A DNA stretch of 64,000 nucleotides from Cherax quadricarinatus (taxonomy: Eukaryota; Arthropoda; Malacostraca; Decapoda; Parastacidae): assembly GCF_038502225.1 (NCBI RefSeq), contig NC_091383.1, positions 2,287,016 through 2,351,015 on the forward strand, read 5' to 3'. Shown here piece by piece: positions 17,665-27,147 of this stretch. The translations under genes and the position numbers were made by a program. The notes beneath the pieces were generated by a model. It was not told where the DNA came from and searched no databases. It saw nothing but the letters and a program-made list of their open reading frames with translations. The number at the start of each line of letters is the position of its first letter. The stretch's first letter is position 1.

Positions 17665-20572
17665 TCAAGTATTAAAAACCATTTGTCTCCATTCACTCCT
17701 ATCAAACACGCTCACGCATGCCTGCTGGAAGTCCAAGCCCCTCGCACACAAAACCTCCTTTACCCCCTCCCTCCAACCTTTCCTAGGCCGACCCCTACCC
17801 CGCCTTCCTTCCACTACAGACTGATACACTCTTGAAGTTATTCTGTTTCGCTCCATTCTCTCCACATGTCCGAACCACCTCAACAACTCTTCCTCAGCCC
17901 TCTGGACAACAGTTTTGGTAATCCCGCACCTCCTCCTAACTTCCAAACTACGAATTGTCTGCATTATATTCACACCACACATTGCTCTCAGACATGACAT
18001 CTCCACTGCCTCCAGCCTTCTCCTCGCTGCAACATTCATCACCCATGCTTCACACCCATATAAGAGCGTTGGTAAAACTATACTCTCATACATTCCCCTC
18101 TTTGCCTCCAAGGACAAAGTTCTTTGTCTCCACAGACTCCTAAGTGCACCACTCACCCCTTTTCCCCTCATCAATTCTATGATTCACCTCATCTTTCATA
18201 GACCCATCCGCTGACACGTCCACTCCCAAATATCTGAATACATTCACCTCCTCCATACTCTCTCCCTCCAATCTGATATCCAAACTTTCATCACCTAATC
18301 TTTTTGTTACCCTCATAACCTTACTCTTTCCTGTATTCACTTTCAATTTTCTTCTTTTGCACACCCTACCAAATTCATCCACCAATCTCTGCAACTTCTC
18401 TTCAGAATCTCCCAAGAGCACAGTGTCATCAGCAAAGAGCAACTGTGACAACTCCCACTTTGTGTGATTCTTTATCTTTTAACTCCACGCCTCTTGCCAA
18501 GACCCTCGCATTTACTTCTCTTACAACCCCATCTATAAATATATTAAACAACCACGGTGACATCACACATCCTTGTCTAAGACCTACTTTTACCGGGAAA
18601 TAATTTCCCTCCTTCCTACATACTCTAACTTGAGCCTCACTATCCTCGTAAAAACTCTTCACTGCTTTCAGTAACCTACCTCCTACACCATACACCTGCA
18701 ACATCTGCCACATTGCCCCCCTATCCACCCTGTCATACGCCTTTTCCAAATCCATAAATGCCACAAAGACCTCTTTAGCCTTATCTAAATACTGTTCACT
18801 TATATGTTTCACTGCAAACACCTGGTCCACACACCCCCTACCTTTCCTAAAGCCTCCTTGTTCATCTGCTATCCTGTTCTCCGTCTTACTCTTAATTCTT
18901 TCAATAATAACTCTACCATACACTTTGCCAGGTATACTCAACAGACTTATCCCCCCTATAATTTTTGCACTCTCTTTTATCCCCTTTGCCTTTATACAAA
19001 GGAACTATGCATGCTCTCTGCCAATCCCTAGGTACCTTACCCTCTTCCATACATTTATTAAATAATTGCACCAACCACTCCAAAACTATATCCCCACCTG
19101 CTTTTAACATTTCTATCTTTATCCCATCAATCCTGGCTGCCTTACCCCCATTTCATTTTACCTACTGCCTCACGAACTTCCCCCACACTCACAACTGGCT
19201 CTTCCTCACTCCTACAAGATGTTGTTCCTCCTTGCCCTATACACGAAATCACAGCTTCTCTATCTTCATCAACATTTAACAATTCCTCAAAATATTCCCT
19301 CCATCTTCCCAATACCTCTAACTCTCCATTTAATAACTCTCCTCTCCTATTTTTAACTGACAAATCCATTTGTTCTCTAGGCTTTCTTAACTTGTTAATC
19401 TCACTCCAAAACTTTTTCTTATTTTCAACAAAATTTGTTGATAACATCTCACCCACTCTCTCATTTGCTCTCTTTTTACATTGCTTCACCACTCTCTTAA
19501 CCTCTCTCTTTTTCTCCATATACTCTTCCCTCCTTGCATCACTTCTACTTTGTAAAAATTTCCCTTATGCTAACTTTTTCTCCCTTACTACTCTCTTCAC
19601 ATCATCATTCCACCAATCGCTCCTTTTCCCTCCCGCACCCACTTTCCTGTAACCACAAACTTCTGCTGAACACTCTAACACTACATTTTTAAACCTACCC
19701 CATACCTCTTCGATCCTATTGCCTATGCTCTCATTAGCCCATCTATCCTCCAATAGCTGTTTATATCTTACCCTAACTGCCTCCTCTTTTAGTTTATAAA
19801 CCTTCACCTCTCTCTTCCCTGATGCTTCTATTCTCCTTGTATCCCATCTACCTTTTACTCTCAGTGTAGCTACAACTAGAAAGTGATCTGATATATCTGT
19901 GGCCCCTCTATAAACATGTACATCCTGAAGTCTACTCAACAGTCTTTTATCTACCAATACATAATCCAACAAACTACTGTCATTTCACCCTACATCAAAT
20001 CTTGTATACTTATTTATCCTCTTTTTCTTAAAATATGTATTACCTATAACTAAACCCCTTTCTATACAAAGTTCAATCAAAGGGCTCCCATTATCATTTA
20101 CACCTGGCACCCCAAACTTACCTACCACACCCTCTCTAAATGTTTCTCCTACTTTAGCATTCAGGTCCCCTACCACAATTACTCTCTCACTTGGTTCAAA
20201 GGCTCCTATACATTCATTTAACATCTCCCAAAATCTCTCTCTCTCCTCTGCATTCCTCTCTTCTCCAGGTGCATACACGCTTATTATGACCCACTTCTCG
20301 CATCCAACCTTTACTTTAATCCACATAATTCTTGAATTTACACATTCATATTCTCTTTTCTCCTTCCATAACTGATCATTTAACATTACTGCTACCCCTT
20401 TCTTTGCTCTAACTCTCTCAGATACTCCAGATTTAATCCCATTTATTTCCCCCCACTGAAACTCTCCTACCCCCTTCAGCTTTGTTTCGCTTAGAGCCAG
20501 GACATCCAACTTCTTTTCATTCATAACATCAGCAATCATCTGTTTCTTGTCATCCGCACTACATCCACGCAC
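17665..20572 (-). pseudogene. RTE-like LINE ORF (endonuclease-RT), mutated
   Basis: Begins with an APE endonuclease (20572-19565): LDVLALSETKLKG, VYAPGEERNAEE, GDLNAKVGE and, after an in-frame stop, LLDYVLVDKRLLS and ISDHFLVVATL. An RT (FMDLEKAYDRVDRG, GLRQGCVMSPWLFN, LLFADDTVLLGDS) and a C-terminal domain (LLYGCEAWV, GRRGRGRPRKGWREG) follow. Seen lesions: nonsense codons near 19984 and 19564 (same frame on both sides), frameshifts near 19150 (one extra T relative to 10158), near 18955, near 18455 and near 18150. The Trp at the position of the nonsense codon in the 9865 copy is intact here. The residue order matches that of the 9865 copy, so the assignment is firm; the clade name is moderate. 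Confidence 0.92.
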
Positions 20573-21276
20573 ATTTAAGCATCCCAGTTTTATAAAGTTT
20601 TTCTTCTTCTCTTTTTTAGTAAATGTCTACAAGAGAAGGGGTTACTAGCCCATTGCTCCCGGCATTTTAGTCGCCTCATACGACACACATGGCTTACGGA
20701 GGAAAGATTCTTTTCCACTTCCCCATGGACAATAGAAGAAATAAAGAAGAACAAGAGCTATTTAGAAAAGGAGAAAAACCTAGATGTATGTATATATATA
20801 TATGCATGTGCGTGTCTGTGAAGTGTGACCAAAGTGTAAGTAGGAGTAGCAAGATATCCCTGTTATCTAGCGTGTTTATGAGACAGAAAAAGAAACCAGC
20901 AATCCTACCATCATGTAAAACAGTTACAGGTTTCTGTTTCACAGTCATCTGGCAGGACAGTAGTACTTCCCTGGGTGGTTGCTGTCTACCAACCTGCTTC
21001 CTATATTTTCAAATGTAAGACAAAAAAGATCTACTTGTTTTTACATACTTTCAGATGTTGAAAAAATGTATATATACGTTTGGACCGTTTAAGGGTTAAG
21101 GGCAGGTATGGTAGGGTCCTTGAGGCTAAGAGGAAGTGAATCTGGCCAACAGATTGAAAGGTGGGGCCAGGAGCTAAGTCTCAACTCCTGCAGCAACACA
21201 CAATAGACGAGTACTAATATTTTTACACCTTTATACACTACTGGACCTGCTCTTATTATAAACTATTTATGTATGT

Positions 21277-21309
21277 ATGTTGTGCATCTTTATATGTATA
21301 TACTTCTAA
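21277..21309 (+). mobile_element. Older RTE-like 3' UTR, left part
   Basis: TTGTGCATCTTTATATGTAT then ATACTTCTAA matches the LINE 3' UTR at 22268-22302 (TTGTGTATCTTTATATG, GCTTCTAGACTG). Its continuation is at 22465-22650, on the far side of the younger LINE. The last eight bases (ACTTCTAA) are the duplicated target. Confidence 0.8.
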
Positions 21310-22464
21310 TTCAAATTCAAAATGGGAATTGACACAGTTACTTTTTGCTGATGATACTGTGCTTATGGGAGATTCTAAAGAAAAATTGCAAAGGTTAGTG
21401 GATGAGTTTGGGAATGTGTGTAAAGGTAGAAAGTTGAAAGTGAACATAGAAAAGAGTAAGGTGATGAGGGTGTCAAATGATTTAGATAAAGAAAAATTGG
21501 ATATCAAATTGGGGAGGAGGAGTATGGAAGAAGTGAATGTTTTCAGATACTTGGGAGTTGACGTGTCGGCGGATGGATTTATGAAGGATGAGGTTAATCA
21601 TAGAATTGATGAGGGAAAAAAGGTGAGTGGTGCGTTGAGGTATATGTGGAGTCAAAAAACGTTATCTATGGAGGCAAAGAAGGGAATGTCTGAAAGTATA
21701 GTAGTACCAACACTCTTATATGGGTGTGAAGCTTGGGTGGTAAATGCAGCAGCGAGGAGACGGTTGGAGGCAGCGGAGATGTCCTGTTTAAGGGCAATGT
21801 GTGGTGTAAATATTATGCAGAAAATTCGGAGTGTGGAAATTAGGAGAAGGTGTGGAGTTAATAAAAGTATTAGTCAGAGGGCAGAAGAGGGGTTGTTGAG
21901 GTGGTTTGGTCATTTAGAGAGAATGGATCACAGTAGAATGACATGGAAAGCATATAAATCTATAGGGGAAGGAAGGCGGGGTAGGGGTCGTCCTCGAAAG
22001 GGTTGGAGAGAGGGGGTAAAGGAGGTTTTGTGGGTAAGGGGCTTGGACTTCCAGCAAGCGTGCGTGAGCGTGTTAGATAGGAGTGAATGGAGACGAATGG
22101 TACTTGGGACCTGACGATCTGTTGGAGTGTGAGCAGGGTAATATTTAGTGAAGGGATTCAGGGAAACCGGTTATTTTCATATAGTCGGACTTGAGTCCTG
22201 GAAATGGGAAGTACAGTGCCTGCACTTTAAAGGAGGGGTTTGGGATATTGGCAGTTTGGAGGGATATGTTGTGTATCTTTATATGTTTATGCTTCTAGAC
22301 TGTTGTATTCTGAGCACCTCTGCAAAAACAGTGATAATGTGCGAGTGTGGTGAAAGTGTTGAATGATGATGAAAGTATTTTCTTTTTGGGGATTTTCTTT
22401 CTTTTTTGGGTCACCCTGCCTCGGTGGGAGACGGCCGACTTGTTGAAAAAAAAAAAAAAAAAAA
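21310..22464 (+). mobile_element. RTE-like LINE subfamily II, 5'-truncated, inserted in an older RTE-like copy
   Basis: Ends in GACTTGTTG plus about 20 A. ACTTCTAA at 21302-21309 and 22465-22472 is the target duplication. The 3' UTR differs from subfamily I (CTGAGCACCTCTGCAAAA, GTTGAATGATGATGAAAG), and the tail reads CCTCGGTGGGAGACGGCC. Inserted in the SCAR intron in sense orientation. Confidence 0.88.
21317..22114 (+). CDS. RTE-like RT C-terminal fragment (open)
   Basis: The frame is open from the truncation to a stop at 22114. It starts just before the catalytic motif: WELTQLLFADDTVLMGDS, then LKVNIEKSKVMRV, FRYLGVDVSADGF, LLYGCEAWVVNAAARRRL, LRWFGHLERMDHSR, GRRGRGRPRKGWREG and SEWRRMVLGT. 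No disabling mutation, but the endonuclease and most of the RT are missing, so it is non-functional. The ATG upstream (21269) is outside the element. It differs enough from the 9865 copy to call a second subfamily. Confidence 0.88.
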   Translation, partial: SKWELTQLLFADDTVLMGDSKEKLQRLVDEFGNVCKGRKLKVNIEKSKVMRVSNDLDKEKLDIKLGRRSMEEVNVFRYLGVDVSADGFMKDEVNHRIDEGKKVSGALRYMWSQKTLSMEAKKGMSESIVVPTLLYGCEAWVVNAAARRRLEAAEMSCLRAMCGVNIMQKIRSVEIRRRCGVNKSISQRAEEGLLRWFGHLERMDHSRMTWKAYKSIGEGRRGRGRPRKGWREGVKEVLWVRGLDFQQACVSVLDRSEWRRMVLGT

Positions 22465-22650
22465 ACTTCTAAACTGTTGTGTTCTGAGCACCTCTGCAAA
22501 AGCAGTGATTGTGAGTGAGGTGAAAGTGTTGAATGATGATGAAAGTATTTTCTTTTTTGGGATTTTCTTACTTTTTTGGGTCACCCTGCCTCGGTGGGTC
22601 ACCCTGCCTCGGTGGGAGACAGCCGACTTGTTGAAAAAAAAAAAAAAAAT
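22465..22650 (+). mobile_element. Older RTE-like 3' UTR, right part
   Basis: Continues the fragment at 21277: ACTGTTGTGTTCTGAGCACC, GATGATGAAAGTATTTTC, a duplicated GGGTCACCCTGCCTCGGT and a final A-run after CCGACTTGTTG. Confidence 0.85.
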
Positions 22651-22673
22651 CTCCCTCTTGGCAAATAAGTTTC

Positions 22674-22868
22674 TGTCCTGGACTCAAGTCCTGGAGGTGG
22701 GAAGTACAGTGCTGCACTGTTGCAGTTCAGTGGGTCATCAGATCTGCAGTATCAGCATACTTACGACAAGACAGTGATTGAATGAACAACATTGAATGTG
22801 TTTTCTCTTTTTTTGGTTTCTCTACCTTGATGGAGGAGGGCAAGTGTATTAGTAGAAATAAAATTATT
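22674..22868 (+). mobile_element. Degenerate RTE-like 3' end next to a splice acceptor
   Basis: Starts with GACTCAAGTCCTGGAGGTGG and GAAGTACAGTGCTGCACTG, then AAGACAGTGATTGAATGA, then TTTTTTTGGTTTC, and ends AGTAGAAATAAAATT. The acceptor TTTTTTTAACAG of the SCAR exon at 22879 follows within about 10 bp. Confidence 0.7.
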
Positions 22869-22878
22869 TTTTTAACAG

Positions 22879-23184
22879 GTGGTTGATGGAATCAATCAGA
22901 GGGCATCCATGTCACCGGGACCCGGGCGACACACCCAGCCAGCCTACCACCACGAACAGGACCTTCCTCCACCACCACCAACACCAGACAAGTCTGGAGA
23001 ACCTGAACCACCACCACCATCACCACCCCCACCACCACCAGTGGCTCCTATACAACCACCAGGACAAATGGTTGGAGCACCATCATCTCCCTCTCCCCCA
23101 CCGCTTGTGCCCAATGGCAATGCTCCAGGGGCTCCTCCACCACCACCCATGCCGCCACTCATGATAAATGGCGTCATAAAACAA
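22879..23184 (+). CDS. WASF (SCAR/WAVE): SCAR/WAVE exon: poly-proline region
   Basis: 306 bp (102 codons), phase 0 at both ends, acceptor TTTTTTTAACAG and donor CAAGTGAGC. It encodes VVDGINQRASMSPGPGR, QDLPPPPPTPDKSGEPEP, a run of Pro (PPPPSPPPPPPVAP), PSPPPLVPNG and APPPPPMPPLMINGV. This is the classical proline-rich region ahead of the WH2 domain in SCAR/WAVE proteins, the binding site for profilin-actin and SH3 partners. The donor has A rather than G at its last exonic base, which may make it weaker. Two long open frames on other strands (His-rich, Gly-rich) are shadows. Confidence 0.92.
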
Positions 23185-23329
23185 GTGAGCCGTTTGCTTA
23201 GCTTTTTTTCTCCCTGTTGTATTTTTTTTCAGAATAAATGGTTCATTACCAGGTGTAAGTGTGGGGGACTTGTAGCCTTGAAGAAGTAAACAAAACTTTA
23301 AAAGGAAAAATACCGAGTGTCTCAGGAAC

Positions 23330-23450
23330 TCGTAATAACATGGAATGGGTAGGATTTGAATCGATGGTGAGTCTTCAAACTCCAGATCAAGAGTTTTACC
23401 GATCATCGCCATGGGTTCAGAACCTCATCCATTCCCTGGTTTAAAAATTC
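23330..23450. repeat. tRNA-like fold-back repeat
   Basis: Arms CATGGAATGGGTAGGATTTG with AATCGATGG, and CCATGGGTTCAGAACCTC with ATCCATTCCCTGG, are inverted. The same family as 12283-12420 and 40155-40305. Confidence 0.6.
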
Positions 23451-23459
23451 TGACATTTC

Positions 23460-23796
23460 TCCTGTAGGCTGTTTAAAAATTCTCTTTCTGTCATCCCCGA
23501 TCATTTGGGTATGCGACAGTTTGGGGGTTAAAGTCCACCTGTGTGGACAAAAGTTTGTCAATAGAGGATTGCACTTTACTGCATTTATGCCTCATTTTTT
23601 CAACACAAATTTTATAAATATTGAAAAAAAAAAAAATCACAATTTTTTATAAGCTTTTAGAAACTGATGATATACTGTACTCTATAATGCAAGTTAAACA
23701 ACATTATGCATCCCAAGCTATGTCTGGTATACATATACTTTGAATAACTAAGGTGTACTGAACACTTGTCAGTGCTTACTAATAACCCACATGGAG
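23460..23796. other. Intron sequence, nothing recognised
   Basis: AT-rich, no exon or repeat family recognised apart from an A-run near 23624. Confidence 0.5.
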
Positions 23797-24350
23797 ATAA
23801 TTTTTTTTTTTTTAACACGTCGGCTGTTTCCCACTGAGGCAGGGTGACCCAAAAAGAAAGATAATCCCAAAAAAGAAAGAAAAAACTTTCAACATCATTT
23901 AACACTTTCACCATTATTCATACATAATCACTGTCTTTGCAGAGGCGCTCAGATACAACAGTTCAGATGTCCCTCCAGGCTGCCAATATCCCAAACCCCT
24001 CCTTTAATGTGCAGGCATTGTACTTCCCATTTCCAGGACTCGAGTCCGGCTAACCGGTTTCCCTGAATCGTTTCACAAAATATTACCCTGCTCACACTCC
24101 AACAGCTCATCACGTCCCAAAAACTCGTCTCCATTCACTCCTATCTTACACACTCGCTCACGCTTGCTGGAAGTCCAAGCCCCACACCCACAAAACCTCC
24201 TTTACCCCCTCCCTCCTATCTTTTCGGGGATGACCCCTACCCCGCCTTCCTTCCCCTACAGATTTATGTGCTCTGAGTCATTCTACTTTGTTCCATTCTC
24301 TCTAAATGACCAAACCACCTCAACAACCCCTCTTCAGGCCTCTGACTAAT

Positions 24351-24404
24351 TTTTTTTTTTTTTTTTTTTTTTCAACAAGTCGGCCGTCTCCCACCGAGGC
24401 AGGG
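24351..24404 (-). mobile_element. 54-bp RTE-like 3'-terminal micro-insertion
   Basis: A T-run followed by CAACAAGTCGGCCGTCTCCC and ACCGAGGCAGGG, i.e. only the last 30 or so bases of the LINE plus its A-tail, sits inside another RTE-like copy. TAAT flanks both sides (24347-24350, 24405-24408). Confidence 0.85.
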
Positions 24405-24437
24405 TAATTAGTAATTCCACACCTTTTAATTTCCACA

Positions 24438-25926
24438 CTATGAATTCTCTGCATAATATTTATAACCACACATTGCCTTTAGACATGACATCTCCACTGC
24501 CTCCAACCACCACCTCGCTGCAGCATTTACAACCCATGCTTCACACCCATATAAGAATGTTGGTACCACTATACTGTTGTACATTCCCTTCTTTGTCTCC
24601 ATGGATAACGTTCTGTCTCTCCACAGATGCCTCAACGTACCACTCGCCTTTTTTCCTTCATCAGTTCTATGATTAACCTCAACCTTCATAAACCCATCAA
24701 CTGACAAGTCAACTCCCAAATATCTGAAAACATACCTATATTCACTTTCAACTTTCTACCTTTACATGCCCTCCCAAACTCCTCCACTAACCTTTGCAAC
24801 TTTTCTTTAGAATCCCCCAAAAGCACAGTATCATCAGCAAAAAAGTAACTGTGAACTCTCATTTTGTACTTGATTCCCCATAATTTAATCCCACCCCTCT
24901 CCCCAACACCCTATGATTTACTTCTATTACAACCCCATCTATAAATATATTAAACAACCATGGTGACATTACACATCCCTGTCTAAGATCTACTTTTACT
25001 GGGAAATAATCTCCCTCTCTCCTACACATCCTAACCTGAGCCTCGCTATCCTCATAAAAACTCTTTACAGCATTCAGTAACTTACCACCTATTCCATATA
25101 CTTGTAACATCTGCCACATTTCTTCCCTTTCCACCCTATCATATGCCTTTCCTAAATCCATAAATGCAATGAAAACTTCCCTACCTTTATCTGAATACTG
25201 TTCACATAGATGCTTCACTGTAAACACCTGATGTACACATTCCCTACTCATTCTAAAGCCTCCCTGCTCATCTGCAATCCTACTCTCTGTCTTGCCTCTA
25301 ATTTTTTCAACAATAACCCTACCATACACATTACCTGGTAAACTCAGTAAACTTATTTCCCTATAATTTTAACAATCTTTTTTGTCCCCTTCCCTTTATA
25401 TGAAGGAATTATACACACTGCCATTCCCTAGGTACCAACCTACCTTTCATACATTTATTAAACAAAAATACCAACCACTCCAACACTATATCCCCCCTGC
25501 TTTTAACATTTCTGTCATGATCCTGTCAGTTCCAGCTGCTGTACCCCTTGTCGTCTTATGTAATGCCTTGCACGCCTCCCCCACACTCACATCCTGCTAT
25601 TCTTCACTCCTGAAAGATGTTATACCTCCCTGACCAGTGCATGAAATTACTGCCTCCGTTACTTCATCGACATTTAAAAGTTCCTCAAAATATTCCCGCC
25701 ATCTACCATAAACCTCCATCTCCCCATCTACTAACTCCCCTACTCTGTTTTTAACTGACAAATCCATTCGTTCCCTAGGCTTTCTTAACTTGTTTATCTC
25801 GCTCCAAAAATTTTTCTTAATCTCGGCAAAATTTCTTGTCAGTGCCTCTCCCACTGTATCATATGCTCTCCTTTTGTACTTTCTCCCCACTCTCTTCCTC
25901 TTTCTTTTACTCTTCATATACTCCAC
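24438..25926 (-). pseudogene. RTE-like RT remnants
   Basis: Three readable blocks on the minus strand: 25926-25597 (linker before RT: KPRERMDLSVKN, WREYFEELLNVDE), 25329-24859 (RT: ADEQGGFRMSRECVHQ, FMDLGKAYDRVERE, DLRQGCVMSPWLFN) and 24719-24438 (post-RT: VDLSVDGFMKVEVNH, LYGCEAWVVNAAAR). They are separated by frameshifts and deletions. The Gly before LRQGC is Asp here. Non-functional. Confidence 0.85.
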
Positions 25927-26432
25927 CCTTCTTATATCACTTCTGCTTTGTAAAGACCTCTCATAAGCTACCTTTTTCTCTTTTATTGCACCCTTTGCCT
26001 AATTACACCAGTCACTCCTCTTTCCTCCTGCACTTGCCCTCCTTTGGCTACAAACTTCTGCCTCGCATTCTAATACTGCATTTTAAAACTATCCTATCCC
26101 TCTTCAACCCCTCCCCCTGCTACCCATACTTGCACTTGCCCACCTTTCTGCCAATAATTACTTATATCTCACCCTAGCTTCCTTCTCCCTTAGTTTATAA
26201 ACTTTGACCCCCTCTTACTTATTGTTGCCATTTTCCTTTTGTCCCGTCTACCTCTTACTCTAACTGTAGCTACAACTAGATAATGATCCGATATATCCGT
26301 TGCCCCTCTATAAACGTGTAATATACATTAAATATACAGATCAATTAATTATCCGAGTTTGTCTCCACCATGGGTTATTATTGAGCACCATATACTTTAC
26401 GAAAAAAAATAGCAACTTTTTATTTTTTCCAG

Positions 26433-26535
26433 CAGCCACAGAGTGTTTTAGCCAAGCCCAAGAAAGTTGAGAAGAAAGTGCTGCCCCCAGTTGAAGTTGA
26501 TGGTCGAAGCGAGTTACTCAAGGCTATCAGAGAAG
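26433..26535 (+). CDS. WASF (SCAR/WAVE): SCAR/WAVE exon: start of WH2 domain
   Basis: 103 bp, phase 0 start and one base into a split Gly codon at the end; acceptor TTTTTTCCAG, donor GGTAAGTAAG. It encodes QPQSVLAKPKKVEKKV, LPPVEVDGRSELLKAIRE. The SELLKAIREG segment is the N-terminal helix of a WH2 (verprolin homology) domain, which binds monomeric actin. The acceptor is a tandem NAGNAG (CCAGCAG), so transcripts with or without the first Gln are possible. The intron after it holds an RTE-like stub. Confidence 0.95.
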
Positions 26536-26589
26536 GTAAGTAAGAGTAGGCTAGTCTAAACTGCTTTAATGTTGTTATAAAACTTTTGT

Positions 26590-26840
26590 GCTGTAGGAGT
26601 GTGAGCAAGGTAACATTTATGAAGGGTTTCAGGGAAACCAGTTAGCCGGACTTGATTCCTGGAGGTGGGAAGTACAGTGCCTGTACTCTGAAGGATGGGT
26701 GGAGATATGTTAGTTTTTCAACGATAGCATCACCATGCCTCTGGCAAGACAGTGATGGAGTGAGTGCTGATGAAAGTGCTTCCTCTCTTTTGGGTCATCC
26801 TGCCTAGGTGGGAGATGACTGATGTATTAAAAAAAAAAAC
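26590..26840 (+). mobile_element. RTE-like LINE 3'-end stub in the last SCAR intron
   Basis: GTGTGAGCAAGGTAACATTT, GGACTTGATTCCTGGAGGTG, AAGACAGTGATGGAGTGA and GTCATCCTGCCTAGGTGG, then an A-run at 26829. Only the 3' UTR remains. Confidence 0.85.
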
Positions 26841-26844
26841 GCAT

Positions 26845-26945
26845 GTAGGGGAAAGAAACCTACAAGGACGTTTTGGTGCTGTATGCAGATTATTTGTGTA
26901 TTGTTCCAGTCACTGTATTGTGCCATTTTATTGTTTATATATGCT
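26845..26945. repeat. Fold-back element end fragment
   Basis: GAAACCTACAAGGACGTTTT followed by CAGATTATTTGTGTATTG resembles one arm of the 9636-9804 family. Only one arm is seen. Confidence 0.45.
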
Positions 26946-26974
26946 TGTTAATGGCCTTGTATATATACTTGCAG

Positions 26975-27147
26975 GTATCCAGCTGCGTCCGAGGGTGGAC
27001 GACGTCAAGACTAAGCCCAAGGAAGACCCAGACAGTATTGATGTTGCTTCCATCCTGCAGAGAAGATTTGCCTTTGAAGTTAGTGATAGTGAATCATCTT
27101 CTGATAGTGAGTCTGATAGTGACGAGTGGGACGAAACCAGCGCATAA
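26975..27147 (+). CDS. WASF (SCAR/WAVE): SCAR/WAVE terminal exon: WH2 end, central and acidic regions
   Basis: Last coding exon, acceptor ATACTTGCAG, TAA at 27145-27147. It completes the split Gly and encodes GIQLRPRVDD (end of WH2, with the LR pair), then DPDSIDVASILQRRFAFEV (central/connecting helix) and an acidic tail SDSESSSDSESDSDEWDE ending ETSA. WH2, central and acidic regions form the WCA module that binds actin and activates the Arp2/3 complex at the leading edge; the Trp near the C terminus is the family's key Arp2/3 contact. All hallmarks are intact. Together the seven exons give 401 residues. Confidence 0.97.

Larger units (their letters stand above)
17326..21004 (-). mobile_element. 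RTE-like LINE, full length (3.68 kb), inactive
   Basis: The only copy here with both ends defined by a target duplication (ATTTTCAAAT). On the minus strand: a 5' UTR of about 430 bp (21004-20573) that includes the SINE-like head, the endonuclease (20572 down to 19565), RT and C-terminal domain down to 17665, a 3' UTR, six tandem TCACCAAGGCAGGGTGG units near the 3' end, and a tail of the GTGATAAT-A type. Single ORF architecture with several disabling mutations. It is nested in the TTAA MITE, so it is younger than that MITE. Confidence 0.92.
16756..21099. mobile_element. TTAA-target MITE split by two RTE-like insertions
   Basis: The left end TTAACCCTTTAA at 16756-16767 is cut by a LINE stub (16768-17206). 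The MITE resumes as AACGGTCCATACAGATC, is cut again by a full-length RTE-like LINE (17326-21004), and finishes as CGTATATATACGTTTGGACC with GGGTTAA ending at 21099. Pieced together it equals the element at 13032-13337. The two LINE insertions are in opposite orientations. Confidence 0.85.
23797..26320 (-). mobile_element. RTE-like LINE subfamily II, 5'-truncated and decayed
   Basis: On the minus strand it runs from the middle of the endonuclease (near 26310) through RT to a 3' UTR and T-rich tail complement (23797-23815). Recognisable protein blocks: MDLGKAYDRVEREE, DLRQGCVMSPWLFN, LRKPRERMDLSVKN, LLRHLWRDRTLSM-like. Many frameshifts. A 120-bp stretch including FADDT is damaged (GCAAAAAAGTAACTG near 24840). 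It is interrupted by a 54-bp stub at 24351-24404. Confidence 0.88.

Noticed and set aside
22455..22650. Tandem double insertion at the LINE A-tail
   Set aside because: The left flank of the younger LINE matches the same 3' UTR and ACTTCTAA is duplicated, so it is a nested insertion into an older copy.
22879..23412. His-rich and Gly-rich frames overlapping the poly-proline exon
   Set aside because: Shadows of a CCA/CCT-rich coding exon in other frames.
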